From Telluria beijingensis (GTDB taxonomy: Bacteria; Pseudomonadota; Gammaproteobacteria; Burkholderiales; Burkholderiaceae_D): a stretch of DNA of 60,594 nt. A program made the position numbers and the translations under genes. The notes under the pieces were generated by a model. It worked only from the letters and a program-made list of their open reading frames with translations. It was not told where the DNA came from and made no database searches. The stretch is taken from NCBI RefSeq assembly GCF_030770395.1, contig NZ_CP132480.1:5482954-5543547 (forward strand), read 5' to 3'. Shown here piece after piece: positions 45,226 through 54,913 of this stretch; position 1 is the stretch's first letter, and every line of letters starts with the position of its first letter.

Positions 45226-46527
45226 TTGCGTAGCGATATCGTGATCGTGGGGGGCGGCGCCGGTGGACTGGAGCTGGCCTGCAAACTGGGCCGCAAGCTC
45301 GGCCCATCCAAGGTGACGCTGGTCGACAGCCGCCTTTATCATATCTGGAAACCGTCGCTGCACGAGGTCGCGGCGGGCACCCTGGACATCCACCAGGAAG
45401 GTTTGTCGTATGCCATGCTGGCGCACGACAATGGATTCAATTTCGTGCTCGGCCCGATGACCGGGCTGGACGCCGCCGGCCAGGCGATCGAGATCGGCGC
45501 GGTGCGCGCCGCCAGCGACAACGAAGAAGTGCTGCCGGTGCGGCGCCTCGGCTACGGTTCGCTGGTGATGGCGATCGGCAGCACCTCGAATTATTTCGGC
45601 GTGCCTGGCGCGCAGGAGCACTCGATCTCGCTGAATGCTACCGAAGACGCCGAGCGCTTCCGCCTGCGCATGCTGCGCCTGATGCTGGCGGTCGAGCAGC
45701 AGCGCGAAGAGGGCAAGGAAACGGGCCTGGACGTGGTCATCATCGGCGGCGGCGCCACCGGCGTCGAGCTGGCCGCCGAGCTGCGCGAGGCCTCGGGGGC
45801 GTATGCGCGCTACGGTTTCGCGCGCATGGACGTCAAGCGCGACGTGCGCATCACGATCCTCGAAGGCGCGCCGCGCATCCTGGCGCCGCTGCCCGAACGG
45901 GTGTCGAACGCGGCGCGCGACCTGCTCGACAAGCGCGGCATCAAGGTCGTGGCCGACTGCCGGGTGACGGCGATCGAGGCCGACAAGGTCATCGACGGCA
46001 AGGGCAATGTGTATCCGGCCGACCTGTGCGTGTGGGCCGCCGGCATTCGCGCGCCCGAGCTGCTGGGCACCCTCGGCCTGCCGACGTCCAAGGGCGGCGG
46101 GCTGGACGTCGACGCCCACCTGCGGGTGAAAGGCGCGGCGAACATCTGGGCGCTGGGCGATTGCGCGGTCTGCATCGACGGCAAGGGCGCTCCGGTCCCG
46201 CCGCGGGCCCAGGCCGCGCACCAGCAGGCCGATTACCTGGTCACTACCTTGCTGCGCCTCGACAAGGGCCAGGCGCCGCAGGATGCGCCGTATGAATACC
46301 GCGACTACGGTTCGCTGGTGTCGGTGGGGCAGAGCACCAGCGTGGGCAGCCTGATGGGCTCCTTGCGCGGGGCGAGCTGGTTCGTGCAGGGCGCGGTGGC
46401 GCGCTCGATGTACGCCAGCCTGCACCTGATGCATCACCGGGCGGTGATGGGGATTACCCGCACCGCCTTGCTGGCGGTGGCGCGGTTCCTGATCCGGCGT
46501 AGTACGCCGCTGGTCAAGCTGCATTGA
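45226..46527 (+). CDS. ndh: NADH dehydrogenase type II
   Basis: The 433-aa flavoprotein has two dinucleotide-binding motifs (VIVGGGAGGLE near the start for FAD, VVIIGGGATGVELAAEL for NADH), a conserved C-terminal ALGDCAVC and a hydrophobic tail that anchors it to the inner membrane. It passes electrons from NADH to quinone without proton pumping. TTG 45226 is chosen because AAGGAGG lies 5 nt upstream. A 105-nt gap with AT-rich promoter-like sequence separates it from the LytTR gene. Confidence 0.9.
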   Translation: MRSDIVIVGGGAGGLELACKLGRKLGPSKVTLVDSRLYHIWKPSLHEVAAGTLDIHQEGLSYAMLAHDNGFNFVLGPMTGLDAAGQAIEIGAVRAASDNEEVLPVRRLGYGSLVMAIGSTSNYFGVPGAQEHSISLNATEDAERFRLRMLRLMLAVEQQREEGKETGLDVVIIGGGATGVELAAELREASGAYARYGFARMDVKRDVRITILEGAPRILAPLPERVSNAARDLLDKRGIKVVADCRVTAIEADKVIDGKGNVYPADLCVWAAGIRAPELLGTLGLPTSKGGGLDVDAHLRVKGAANIWALGDCAVCIDGKGAPVPPRAQAAHQQADYLVTTLLRLDKGQAPQDAPYEYRDYGSLVSVGQSTSVGSLMGSLRGASWFVQGAVARSMYASLHLMHHRAVMGITRTALLAVARFLIRRSTPLVKLH

Positions 46528-46540
46528 GTGCCAGCTACGT

Positions 46541-46638
46541 CGTTCCCGCGCAGGCGGGAACCCAAGTTTTTGTATTCGACACCTACAGAACTTCAGGTGG
46601 CGACCCGACGTACTTGGGTTCCCGCCTGCGCGGGAACG
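46541..46638. repeat. Inverted repeat of GTTCCCGC-type hairpins
   Basis: Arms 46541-46567 and 46612-46638 are perfect 27-bp inverted repeats with a 44-nt spacer. Each arm contains its own hairpin, GTTCCCGC-GCAG-GCGGGAAC. It lies just after ndh and probably folds at the 3' end of that transcript. It is the same family as 22247-22325. Confidence 0.85.
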
Positions 46639-46687
46639 GCGTTTCGACGTGAGCGGTGGGTGTGTCGGTCGCCGATTTACCTGGCGT

Positions 46688-47410
46688 TCAAGCCACCATT
46701 TGTAGCGGCAAGGTCATCTGCAAAATGGCGCCCCCGGTCTCGCTGCGTCCCAGCGTGAGGTTCCCGCCCAGGTGACGCGCCCGCTCGCGCAGCAGGCGCA
46801 GGCCGCGGCAGCCGGCCGGGGCGCGCGCCAGCGCGTCGTCGCACGGCCCCACGCCATCGTCGCGCACGGTCAGCATCGCCATCTCGCCGTCGTCGTCCAG
46901 AATCACGTCCACCCGCGTCGCCCGCGCATGGGCCGCGGCATTGCGCAAGCCTTCCTCGGCGCAGCGCAGCAGCAGCACGCCGTGCTCGCGCGACCAGGCG
47001 CCGTCGTCTTCCGGCAGGCTGGCGCGGGCCTGGATGCCGCGCTCGGCGCCAAAGGCCGGCACCAGTTCGGCCAGCGCGGCGCGCAGGCCCAGGAACTCGA
47101 GCTTGTCGTTCCACAGTTCGAGCTGCATCTTGCGGTTGGTCTCGATGATGCCGGCCAGCAGGGTCTTCATTTGCGCCGCGCGTTCGCGCGCCTTGCCGTC
47201 GGCCGGCAGGTTCTGGGTCAGCAGGGCAAGATGCATGGTCAGGGCCGTCATCGACGAGCCCAGGCTGTCGTGCAACTGGCGCGCCAGCTGGCGCCGTTCC
47301 TGGTCCCAGCCGTCGGCCAGCCAGGCCAGCATGTCGGTGAGTTCGGCGGTGCGCGCCGCGACCTGGCGCTCGATCTCCTGGTCGGGATGCGATGGGTCCG
47401 GTTCGGTCAT
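46688..47410 (-). CDS. NarX/DegS-type (HisKA_3) sensor histidine kinase, soluble
   Basis: The 240-aa kinase has no sensor or membrane domain. It has a short coiled coil, HisKA_3 with H47 (RQLARQLHDSLGSSMTA) and a HATPase domain (EEGLRNAAAHARATRVDVIL, VRDDGVGPCDD, GCRGLRLLRERARHLGG). No LuxR-type regulator is adjacent, so it is an orphan. ATG 47410 is the natural start. It may receive input through its N-terminal helix. Confidence 0.87.
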   Translation of the reverse strand: MTEPDPSHPDQEIERQVAARTAELTDMLAWLADGWDQERRQLARQLHDSLGSSMTALTMHLALLTQNLPADGKARERAAQMKTLLAGIIETNRKMQLELWNDKLEFLGLRAALAELVPAFGAERGIQARASLPEDDGAWSREHGVLLLRCAEEGLRNAAAHARATRVDVILDDDGEMAMLTVRDDGVGPCDDALARAPAGCRGLRLLRERARHLGGNLTLGRSETGGAILQMTLPLQMVA

Positions 47411-47583
47411 CGTAGGCTCTGTTAAATGTTTCCCAAATCATACAACAGTTGGCAATCCGGCGGCGCGCGCCCGGCGTGGAAAGCACAGCGTGCGCTTCCG
47501 TACAGTCCGCACGGTCGCGGCGGCGCATGCTGTGGACGTGGCCAACGAGCCCACCATTACAGACAATCATCGGGGGTATTACC

Positions 47584-48048
47584 ATGAGCAAGAATGACAA
47601 GCAACAAGACGCGATCGCGCTCCTGACCAGCCAGCACGACGAGGTCAAGGGGTTGTTCAAGCAGTTCGACGAACTGGGCGAGCGCGCCACCACCAGCAAG
47701 AAAAAGCTGGCCAACGAGATCTGCGAACAGCTGATCATGCACACGCAGATCGAGGAAGAGATCTTCTATCCGGCGCTGCGCGCGGTATCGAAGGAGATGG
47801 AAGACATGCTCGACGAAGCCGTGGTCGAACACGCGTCGGCCAAGGACCTGATCTCCCAGATCAAGGAAATGGAACCGGGCGACGACCTGTACGACGCCAA
47901 GGTGACCGTGCTGGGCGAGTACATCGAGCACCACGTCGAGGAAGAAGAGGAAGAGATGTTCCCGAAAGTGAAAAAGCTCAAGCTCGACCTCGACGCCCTG
48001 GGCGCCGAGATGGCGGCGCGGCGCGACGAATTGCTGGCCACGGCCTGA
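47584..48048 (+). CDS. Hemerythrin-domain protein
   Basis: The 154-aa four-helix protein has the diiron ligand pattern of hemerythrins: H18 (TSQHDEVK), H53 and E57 ([14 protein letters not shown]), H83 (VEHASAKD), H116/H117 and the following Glu run ([14 protein letters not shown]). It may bind oxygen, NO or iron. ATG 47584 has a weak binding site. It converges with the hybrid kinase gene downstream. Confidence 0.9.
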   Translation: MSKNDKQQDAIALLTSQHDEVKGLFKQFDELGERATTSKKKLANEICEQLIMHTQIEEEIFYPALRAVSKEMEDMLDEAVVEHASAKDLISQIKEMEPGDDLYDAKVTVLGEYIEHHVEEEEEEMFPKVKKLKLDLDALGAEMAARRDELLATA

Positions 48049-48063
48049 GGCCGCGCGTCTTTC

Positions 48064-49710
48064 TCAGGCGGCGGCAGTGCCGGCCGGCGCCGCCGCCAGC
48101 GCGTCGAGCAGGCGGTCGATCGCCACCGGCTTGACCAGGTGCTGGTCGAAGCCGGCCTCCATCACGCGCTGCTGGTCTTCCGGCAGGCCATAGCCGGTCA
48201 CGGCGATCAGGCGGATCGCGCGGGTGGCCGGGTCGGCGCGCAGGCGCCGCGCCACTTCGTAGCCGTCGATGCCCGGCAGGCCGATGTCGACCAGGGCGGC
48301 ATCCGGCTTGCAGGCCTGGGCCTGGCTCACGCCCTGCAGGCCGTCGCCGGCCTGGTAGACCGGGTGGCCGTGGGCGGCCAGCACGGTCGCCATCATCTCG
48401 CGCCCGTCTTCATTGTCTTCGATCAGCAGCACCGAAGGCTTGCCGGTTTCCACCAGCGGCGCCAGCGCCGGCTCGCAGGGAGAATCGGCCTCGAGCGGCC
48501 ACGCGCCGGGCAGGCGCAGCGTGAAGCTCGAACCGAGGCCGGCGCCGGGGCTGTCGGCGGCCACGCTGCCGCCATGCAGCTCGGCCAGGCGCCGCACGAG
48601 CGACAGGCCGATCCCCAGCCCGCCCTGCGAGCGGTCGATCGAGATCGCGCCCTGCACGAACACGTCGAATACCTGGGGCAGCAGTTCGGACGGAATTCCG
48701 ACGCCCGAATCGCGCACCGTGAACACGACCTCGTTCCCCACCTGGGACAGGGCGAGGTCGATGCTGCCGCCGCTTGGCGTGTACTTGAGCGCATTGTCGA
48801 GCAGGTTGGAGACGATCTGCTCCAGCCGGGTCGGGTCGCCGTCGACCCAGCCCGGGGCCAGGTCGACCCCGAAGCGGTAGCCGGCCGTGCGGCCGGTGGC
48901 GCGGAAGGTCTCCAGGCAGCTGTTCACCAGCCGCGCCAGGTCCGTCGGTTGCCGTTCGAGCAGGATCTTGCCCGACATCGCGCGCGACAGGTCGAGCAGG
49001 TCGTCGACGATGCGCGACAGGTGCTGGCTCTGGCGCTGGATGATGGCGCGGGCGCGCGACACCGTCTCGGGCGCGGCGCCGGCCAGGCCGATCAGGCTCG
49101 AGGCGCTGGTGATCGCGGACAGCGGATTGCGCAGCTCGTGGCCCAGCATGGCCAGGAATTCGTCCTTGGCGTGGCTCTTGCGCTCGGCCGCGCGCCGCTC
49201 TTCCATTTCGCGCACCAGGCGGCGGTTGGTGGCGGTCAGCTCCTGCGCGTGCTGCGACAGCTTCTCGGCCTGGCGCTTGAGTTCCTCGTTCTTCATGGCC
49301 AGGGTGACGAATACCGATACCTTGGCATGCAGGATCTGCGGGATGACCGGGGTGAACAGGAAGTCCGCGGCGCCGCGCTGATAGGCCTTGAGGCGGTCGA
49401 TCTCGTCGGCCAGGAAGGCGGTGACGAAGATGATCGGGATGTCGGCCGAACGCGGGCGCTGGTGGATCGCCTCGGCGGTCTCGAAGCCGTCCATGCCGGG
49501 CATGTTCACATCGAGCAGGATGACGGCGAAGTCGTGCAGCAGCACCTGGCGCAGCGCGTCCTGGCCGGAGCGCGCCGACAGCACGGTGTAGTTGCCCTCG
49601 TCGGCGCGCCCGTCGAGCAGGCTCGTGAGGGCCAGCAGGCTGGCGGGGTCGTCGTTGACCACCAGGATCTTGGGTTTATCGCTATTCGCCACGATGGAAT
49701 CCGTCAACAT
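48064..49710 (-). CDS. REC-HisKA-HATPase-REC hybrid kinase
   Basis: The 548-aa soluble protein starts with a receiver domain (VILLDVNMPG), then a coiled coil, HisKA (LAMLGHELRNPLSA), HATPase (NLLDNALKYTPSGG, GGLGIGLSLV) and a second receiver (AALVDIGLPG, HLVKPV). The order means it takes phosphate from another kinase and passes it on, as in phosphorelays. No partner is adjacent. It starts at ATG 49710. Confidence 0.9.
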   Translation of the reverse strand: MLTDSIVANSDKPKILVVNDDPASLLALTSLLDGRADEGNYTVLSARSGQDALRQVLLHDFAVILLDVNMPGMDGFETAEAIHQRPRSADIPIIFVTAFLADEIDRLKAYQRGAADFLFTPVIPQILHAKVSVFVTLAMKNEELKRQAEKLSQHAQELTATNRRLVREMEERRAAERKSHAKDEFLAMLGHELRNPLSAITSASSLIGLAGAAPETVSRARAIIQRQSQHLSRIVDDLLDLSRAMSGKILLERQPTDLARLVNSCLETFRATGRTAGYRFGVDLAPGWVDGDPTRLEQIVSNLLDNALKYTPSGGSIDLALSQVGNEVVFTVRDSGVGIPSELLPQVFDVFVQGAISIDRSQGGLGIGLSLVRRLAELHGGSVAADSPGAGLGSSFTLRLPGAWPLEADSPCEPALAPLVETGKPSVLLIEDNEDGREMMATVLAAHGHPVYQAGDGLQGVSQAQACKPDAALVDIGLPGIDGYEVARRLRADPATRAIRLIAVTGYGLPEDQQRVMEAGFDQHLVKPVAIDRLLDALAAAPAGTAAA

Positions 49711-49733
49711 TGCCGTGCTTGCCCGACCGATAG

Positions 49734-50357
<624 letters not shown>

Positions 50358-50379
50358 TCGTTTTAGGTAGTACCATTCG

Positions 50380-50417
50380 ACAGGCCACACAGCGCCAGCT
50401 GCGTGGCCTGTTTTGTT
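50380..50417 (+). terminator. Rho-independent terminator
   Basis: The stem ACAGGCCAC (50380-50388) pairs with GTGGCCTGT (50403-50411), interrupted by one mismatch, with an inner CAGC-GCCA-GCTG hairpin and a following TTTTGTT. It ends the 49938-50357 transcript. Confidence 0.85.
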
Positions 50418-50426
50418 ATTCAGGTA

Positions 50427-50522
50427 GGGTGGGCGGCTTTGCCGTCCACGCGTCCAGCCAGCACGTGCGGCGCCACGGTGCGACCGTGATTTGCACGCGT
50501 GGACGGCAGAGCCGTCCACCCC
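50427..50522. repeat. Inverted repeat of GGTGGACGGC type
   Basis: Left arm 50427-50453 and right arm 50495-50522 are near-perfect inverted repeats of the GGACGGCAAAGCCGTCC family (arms about 27 bp, one or two differences). The arms also contain shorter hairpins. It lies between two convergent genes and may be a dispersed intergenic repeat. Confidence 0.7.
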
Positions 50523-50590
50523 ACGAGCAAGCCCGGCATCCCATCGAGGTGGAAGCCGGGCTTGGATTGGAAACGCTGAGTGGTGCGCGA

Positions 50591-51607
50591 TTAGCGATGC
50601 TGCCCCGCCATTTCGACCGGCGGCGTTGGCGCGCTCGCCTGGCTCGGCGCGGCCGAGGTCTTGGCCGCGGCCTGGCGGTTGGCGGCCGGCGAGCAGAAGC
50701 GGTTCTTGCCGGCGCGCTTGGCTTCGTACAGCGCGTAGTCGGCGATATTGATCAGCGCGTCGACCGATTCGGCATCGTCCGGATAGATGCTGATCCCGAT
50801 CGAGGTCGACAGGCGCAGGGTGAGGTCGTTGATGAAGAACGGCTCGGACAAGGCCTCGACCAGCTTCGAGGCCGGTCCCTGGGCATCAGCCAGGCTGTGG
50901 ATGTCGCCCAGCACCACCATGAATTCGTCGCCGCCGAGGCGCGCCACGGTGTCTTCCTTGCGCGAATTCGACAGCAGGCGCTGCGACACCATCTTGAGGA
51001 TCTCGTCGCCATAGGCATGGCCGTAGGTGTCGTTGATTGCCTTGAAGCCATCCAGGTCGAGGTACATGACGGCCGCCTTGGCATGGCCGCGGTTGGCGTG
51101 CTGCAGTGCGGTCTCGATGCGGTCTTCCAGCAGGCGCCGGTTGGGCAGGCCGGTAAGGGCGTCGTGCAGGGCCAGCTCCTGCTGGGCTTTCGAATACTGG
51201 GCCAGTTCCTTGTACAGCAGGCGCACCTCGAGCATATTGTGGATGCGCTTGTGCACTTCGAGCAGGTCGAAGGGCTTGCTGATGAAGTCGCGGGCGCCCG
51301 CTTCGAGCGCGGCGATCTTGAAGCTCGGCTGGGCGGTCAGGGCCAGCACCGGCAGGTAGCCGCCTTGCTCGATCTCCTTGAGCCCTTTCATCACCTGGAA
51401 GCCGTTCAGTCCCGGCATCTGCAGGTCGAGCAGGATCAGGTCGTAATTGTGCTCGCGGTGCAGCGGGCAGACCTGTTCCGGCAACATGGTCGAGCTGACG
51501 CAGGCGTAGCCTTCTTCGCGCAATATCTCTTCCATCAGCTCGATATTGTCGGGCGAATCGTCCACTACCAGGATCTTCGCGTTCAAAATGTCTTGTCTGC
51601 TCGGCAT
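50591..51607 (-). CDS. Response regulator with GGDEF output (diguanylate cyclase)
   Basis: The 338-aa protein joins a receiver domain (ILVVDDSPDN, phosphoacceptor in LILLDLQMPG, FISKPF) and a GGDEF domain with an intact active-site GGDEF (RLGGDEFMVV). It should make cyclic di-GMP in response to phosphorylation, as PleD or WspR do. No kinase is in the same operon, but the large hybrid kinase gene lies 129 nt upstream on the same strand. ATG 51607 is the start. Confidence 0.93.
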   Translation of the reverse strand: MPSRQDILNAKILVVDDSPDNIELMEEILREEGYACVSSTMLPEQVCPLHREHNYDLILLDLQMPGLNGFQVMKGLKEIEQGGYLPVLALTAQPSFKIAALEAGARDFISKPFDLLEVHKRIHNMLEVRLLYKELAQYSKAQQELALHDALTGLPNRRLLEDRIETALQHANRGHAKAAVMYLDLDGFKAINDTYGHAYGDEILKMVSQRLLSNSRKEDTVARLGGDEFMVVLGDIHSLADAQGPASKLVEALSEPFFINDLTLRLSTSIGISIYPDDAESVDALINIADYALYEAKRAGKNRFCSPAANRQAAAKTSAAPSQASAPTPPVEMAGQHR

Positions 51608-51736
51608 GCTATTCTCTTCTATTCGTATGGAGCGGATTCCCTTCTGGGTGGAATCGGGCTTGAACCCATCACTACTTAGTCTAGCAAACAGCTCAAAATT
51701 TCTTGTAGGACAGCGCCGCGTGCGCGGGTAGGAACA

Positions 51737-54700
51737 TCAAGGACCGGCTCGGCGCCCAGCCGCGCGCGCGCCGCCGCTCACCAGCGGCGCCTGCGGCGGT
51801 GAGCTCACCATGCCGATCGCCTCCATCAGTTCGGTCTGTTCGACCGGTTTCGACACATGGGCCGAGAACCCTGCCTCGAGCGCCTTGAGGCGGTCTTCGG
51901 AACGGGCGAAGGCCGTCAGCGCAATGGCCGGGACCAGGCCGCCGGCATCGCGCGGCAGCGCACGTACCCAGGATAGCAGTTCCAGCCCGTCGATGTCGGG
52001 CATGCCGAGGTCGCTGATCAACAGGTCGGGCGGATTGGCGCGCAGCAGGTCGAAGGCTTCGCGGGCGCTGGCGGCCAGGCGCACGCTGGCCTGGCAATCG
52101 GCCAGGATGCGGGCGATCAGCTCGCGCGCATCGCGGTCGTCGTCGACCACCAGCACCGAGGTGCCGCGCATGTCGCGCACCGCGGCCTCGCCGGCTTGCG
52201 CGGCGTCGCCGCCATTGACGGGCATGGCCTGCGCCGCCAGCGGCAGCGCTGCCGGCCCCAGGGCCGGATCGGCCGGCCGCGGCGGCGGCGCGCCGGGCTT
52301 GGCCAGCGGCAGTTCGATGGTGAAGCTGGCGCCCTGGCCGACGCCGGCGCTCTCGGCGTGCACCGTGCCGCCATGCTGCTCGACCAGGTGCTTGACGATC
52401 GACAGGCCCAGCCCCAGGCCGCCGTGGCTGCGCGTCATCGAGGCGTCGGCCTGGCGGAAGCGCTCGAACACGTGGGTAATGAATTCGGGGCCGATGCCGG
52501 CGCCGTTGTCGCGGATCGTGATCGCGAGCTGTTCCTCGCGCCGCTCGATGCCGATGTTGACCAGGCCATCGCGCGGGGTGAACTTGATCGCGTTCGACAG
52601 CAGGTTCCAGATCACCTGCTGCAGCCGGCCTGGATCGCCCGCCACCGGCGGCGCCCCTGGCTCGTAGTGGCGCTCGATGCGGATGCCCTTGGCGTCGGCC
52701 GCCGGACGCACGGTCTCGATCGCGGCGTCGATGAAGCCGGCCGGGGCCACCGTCTGCATGTCGAGCAGCACCTTGCCCGAGGTGATGCGGCTCATGTCGA
52801 GCAGGTCTTCGATCAGCTGGGCCTGGGCCCGTGCATTGCGCTCGATGGTGGACAGGCCACGCTGCAGGTCGGCGCCGTCGCGGCTGCCGCGGCGCAGCAC
52901 CTGCGACCAGCCAAGGATGGCCGACAGGGGTGTGCGCAGTTCATGCGACAGGGTGGCCAGGAATTCGTCCTTCATCTGGCTGGTGCGCTCGGCCTCGGCG
53001 CGCGCCTCGCGCTCGTTCTCGAGCAGCACCTTGCGCTCTTCGGCGGCGCGGCTCGCCGCCTCCACCAGGCGGATATTGTCGACCGCAATCGCGGCCTGGG
53101 CCGCGATGCCGCTGACGATGCGCTCGCTGCGCGCAGTGAACACGCCGGGTTCGGGGTGGCCGAAGAACATCGTCCCCAGCAGCTCGCCGGAGCGCGCCGC
53201 CACCGGCACCGCCAGGTAGCTGCGCACCGGCGGATGGCCGGCCGGCAGGCCGAACTGCGGCGCCTTGCCGGCGTGTTGCGGATCGCTGCCGATATCGCCC
53301 AGGCGCACCAGGCCGTCGGCGCGCAACCCTGGGCCGAACAGGGCGCTGGCGCCCGGCGCCGCGAAATCCTGGAACTCGGCGGACGTGGCGCCGGACAGCG
53401 TGTACAGCGAGAACAGCGTTCCCGCGCCCTGGTCTCGGTAGTGGAAGAAGGCGCCGAAGCGGGCCCCGCACACGCCGGCGGCGGCGTCGGTGGCGGCCTG
53501 CATCAGCGAGCGCAGGTCGCGCGTCGAGGCCAGGATGGTGCCGGTGCTGTTGAGCAGTTCGAGCACGTGCGATTCCTCGCGCAGCGCCTGCTCGGCGCGC
53601 TTGACCTGGTCGACGTCGGTATTGGTGCCGAACCAGCGCACCACGTGGCCGTCGCGGTCGTGCACCGCCTCGACCCGGGTCAGGAACCAGCGGAAGTTGC
53701 CGTCGGCGCCGCGGATCGGGAATTCCATCTCGAACGGCGAGCCGGTGCGCACCGACTCGTCCCAGTGCTCGAGCACGGCCGGCAGCACCGCCGGGTCGTA
53801 CACGTCCTTCCACCCCCAGCCGGTCGATTCGGCCGGGGTGATGCCGGTGTATTCGTACCAACGCTGGTTGAACCAGACGATGGCGCCGCTCGGGTCGGCC
53901 ATCCAGGCCAGCTGCGGGATGGTATTGGCCAGCGCCCGCAGTTCCTCCTCGCTCTGGCGCAGGTGGTCGTCGGCTTCGCGCCGGGCGCTGATGTCCTGGG
54001 CCATGCCGGTCATGCCCAGCACGCCGCCGCCCTGTGCCGGGCTGGCGTAGTCTGGCCGGCCGACCAGGGCCACGCAGCGCGCCGCGCCCAGGCCCATGGC
54101 GGTGTCGCCGAGGGACAGCAGGCGGCACTCGAGGTCGAGGTCCTTGCCCTGCGAAAAAGCCTCGAGCACGGCGCGCCGCACCCGCGGGCGGTCGCCCTGC
54201 GCCAGGCGCGCGCGCAGCAGCGGCCACTCGAGGGCGACGCCGGCCGGCAGGCCGAGGATCTCGGCGGCGCGCGTACCGAACGTGACGCGGTCGCTGGCAG
54301 CATCCCAGCGCCAGTCGCCCAGGCGGCCGGCCGCGATCGCGAGCTGCAGCCGGTTGTTGTTGTCGATCAGGGCCTGTTGGTCGAGCTTGCGCGCCGTGAT
54401 GTCCTGGAAGTACAGCGTCAGCCCCTCGGGAGAAGGGTAGACCCGCATGTCGAGCCAGCACTGCAGGCGGCGGTAGAAGAATTCCTTGGTGACGGTGATG
54501 CGCTGTTCCATCGCGCGCAGGCAGTCGGCGGCGACCGAGGTGCCGTGCAGGTCTTCGAATTCGTCCCACAGGCGGCGCCCGACCAGGCTGTCGCGGCTCT
54601 TGTTGAGCGGCGCGATCATCTGCAGCGCGCGGCCGTTGATATAGGTGATGCGCCATTCGCGGTCGACCGCGCAAAAGCCGTCGGTGAGGCTTTCGAGCAT

Positions 54701-54808
54701 GTTTTCCATGCGCTCGGTGGCGCGCTGCAGCGCCTGCCGGGTGGCGGCGAGGTCTTGCTCGGACACGTGGCAAGGGGTGCTGCTGGAATGGTCGGAGGGA
54801 GTGTTCAT
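51737..54808 (-). CDS. Soluble multi-PAS-GAF hybrid sensor histidine kinase
   Basis: The 1023-aa kinase has three PAS-like domains (about 15-420; for example ESLTDGFCAVDREWRITYIN, and WYEYTGITPAESTGWGWKDV of the PAS_3 type) and a GAF domain (about 430-590). HisKA (LATLSHELRTPLSA), HATPase (NLLSNAIKFTPRDG, GGLGLGLSIV) and a C-terminal receiver (LLISDLGMPD, HVSKPV) follow. There is no membrane segment. ATG 54808 is chosen; the frame is open to 54883. A REC-GGDEF gene follows and a PAS-REC gene precedes it on the same strand, so the three may form a pathway. Confidence 0.9.
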   Translation of the reverse strand: MNTPSDHSSSTPCHVSEQDLAATRQALQRATERMENMLESLTDGFCAVDREWRITYINGRALQMIAPLNKSRDSLVGRRLWDEFEDLHGTSVAADCLRAMEQRITVTKEFFYRRLQCWLDMRVYPSPEGLTLYFQDITARKLDQQALIDNNNRLQLAIAAGRLGDWRWDAASDRVTFGTRAAEILGLPAGVALEWPLLRARLAQGDRPRVRRAVLEAFSQGKDLDLECRLLSLGDTAMGLGAARCVALVGRPDYASPAQGGGVLGMTGMAQDISARREADDHLRQSEEELRALANTIPQLAWMADPSGAIVWFNQRWYEYTGITPAESTGWGWKDVYDPAVLPAVLEHWDESVRTGSPFEMEFPIRGADGNFRWFLTRVEAVHDRDGHVVRWFGTNTDVDQVKRAEQALREESHVLELLNSTGTILASTRDLRSLMQAATDAAAGVCGARFGAFFHYRDQGAGTLFSLYTLSGATSAEFQDFAAPGASALFGPGLRADGLVRLGDIGSDPQHAGKAPQFGLPAGHPPVRSYLAVPVAARSGELLGTMFFGHPEPGVFTARSERIVSGIAAQAAIAVDNIRLVEAASRAAEERKVLLENEREARAEAERTSQMKDEFLATLSHELRTPLSAILGWSQVLRRGSRDGADLQRGLSTIERNARAQAQLIEDLLDMSRITSGKVLLDMQTVAPAGFIDAAIETVRPAADAKGIRIERHYEPGAPPVAGDPGRLQQVIWNLLSNAIKFTPRDGLVNIGIERREEQLAITIRDNGAGIGPEFITHVFERFRQADASMTRSHGGLGLGLSIVKHLVEQHGGTVHAESAGVGQGASFTIELPLAKPGAPPPRPADPALGPAALPLAAQAMPVNGGDAAQAGEAAVRDMRGTSVLVVDDDRDARELIARILADCQASVRLAASAREAFDLLRANPPDLLISDLGMPDIDGLELLSWVRALPRDAGGLVPAIALTAFARSEDRLKALEAGFSAHVSKPVEQTELMEAIGMVSSPPQAPLVSGGARAAGRRAGP

Positions 54809-54913
54809 GCCGGGGTTGCGGAACGCCCGAAGCCGGGCAGGATGTGTTTCATTGTAGACCAGCCGGGCCGGTCCGCCACACACGCTTGATGCAGGCCCGG
54901 GAACGGGTTAATG

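Noticed and set aside
45154..46524. 456-aa minus-strand frame over ndh
   Set aside because: It is the exact antisense of a clear NADH dehydrogenase and is His/Arg rich without motifs.
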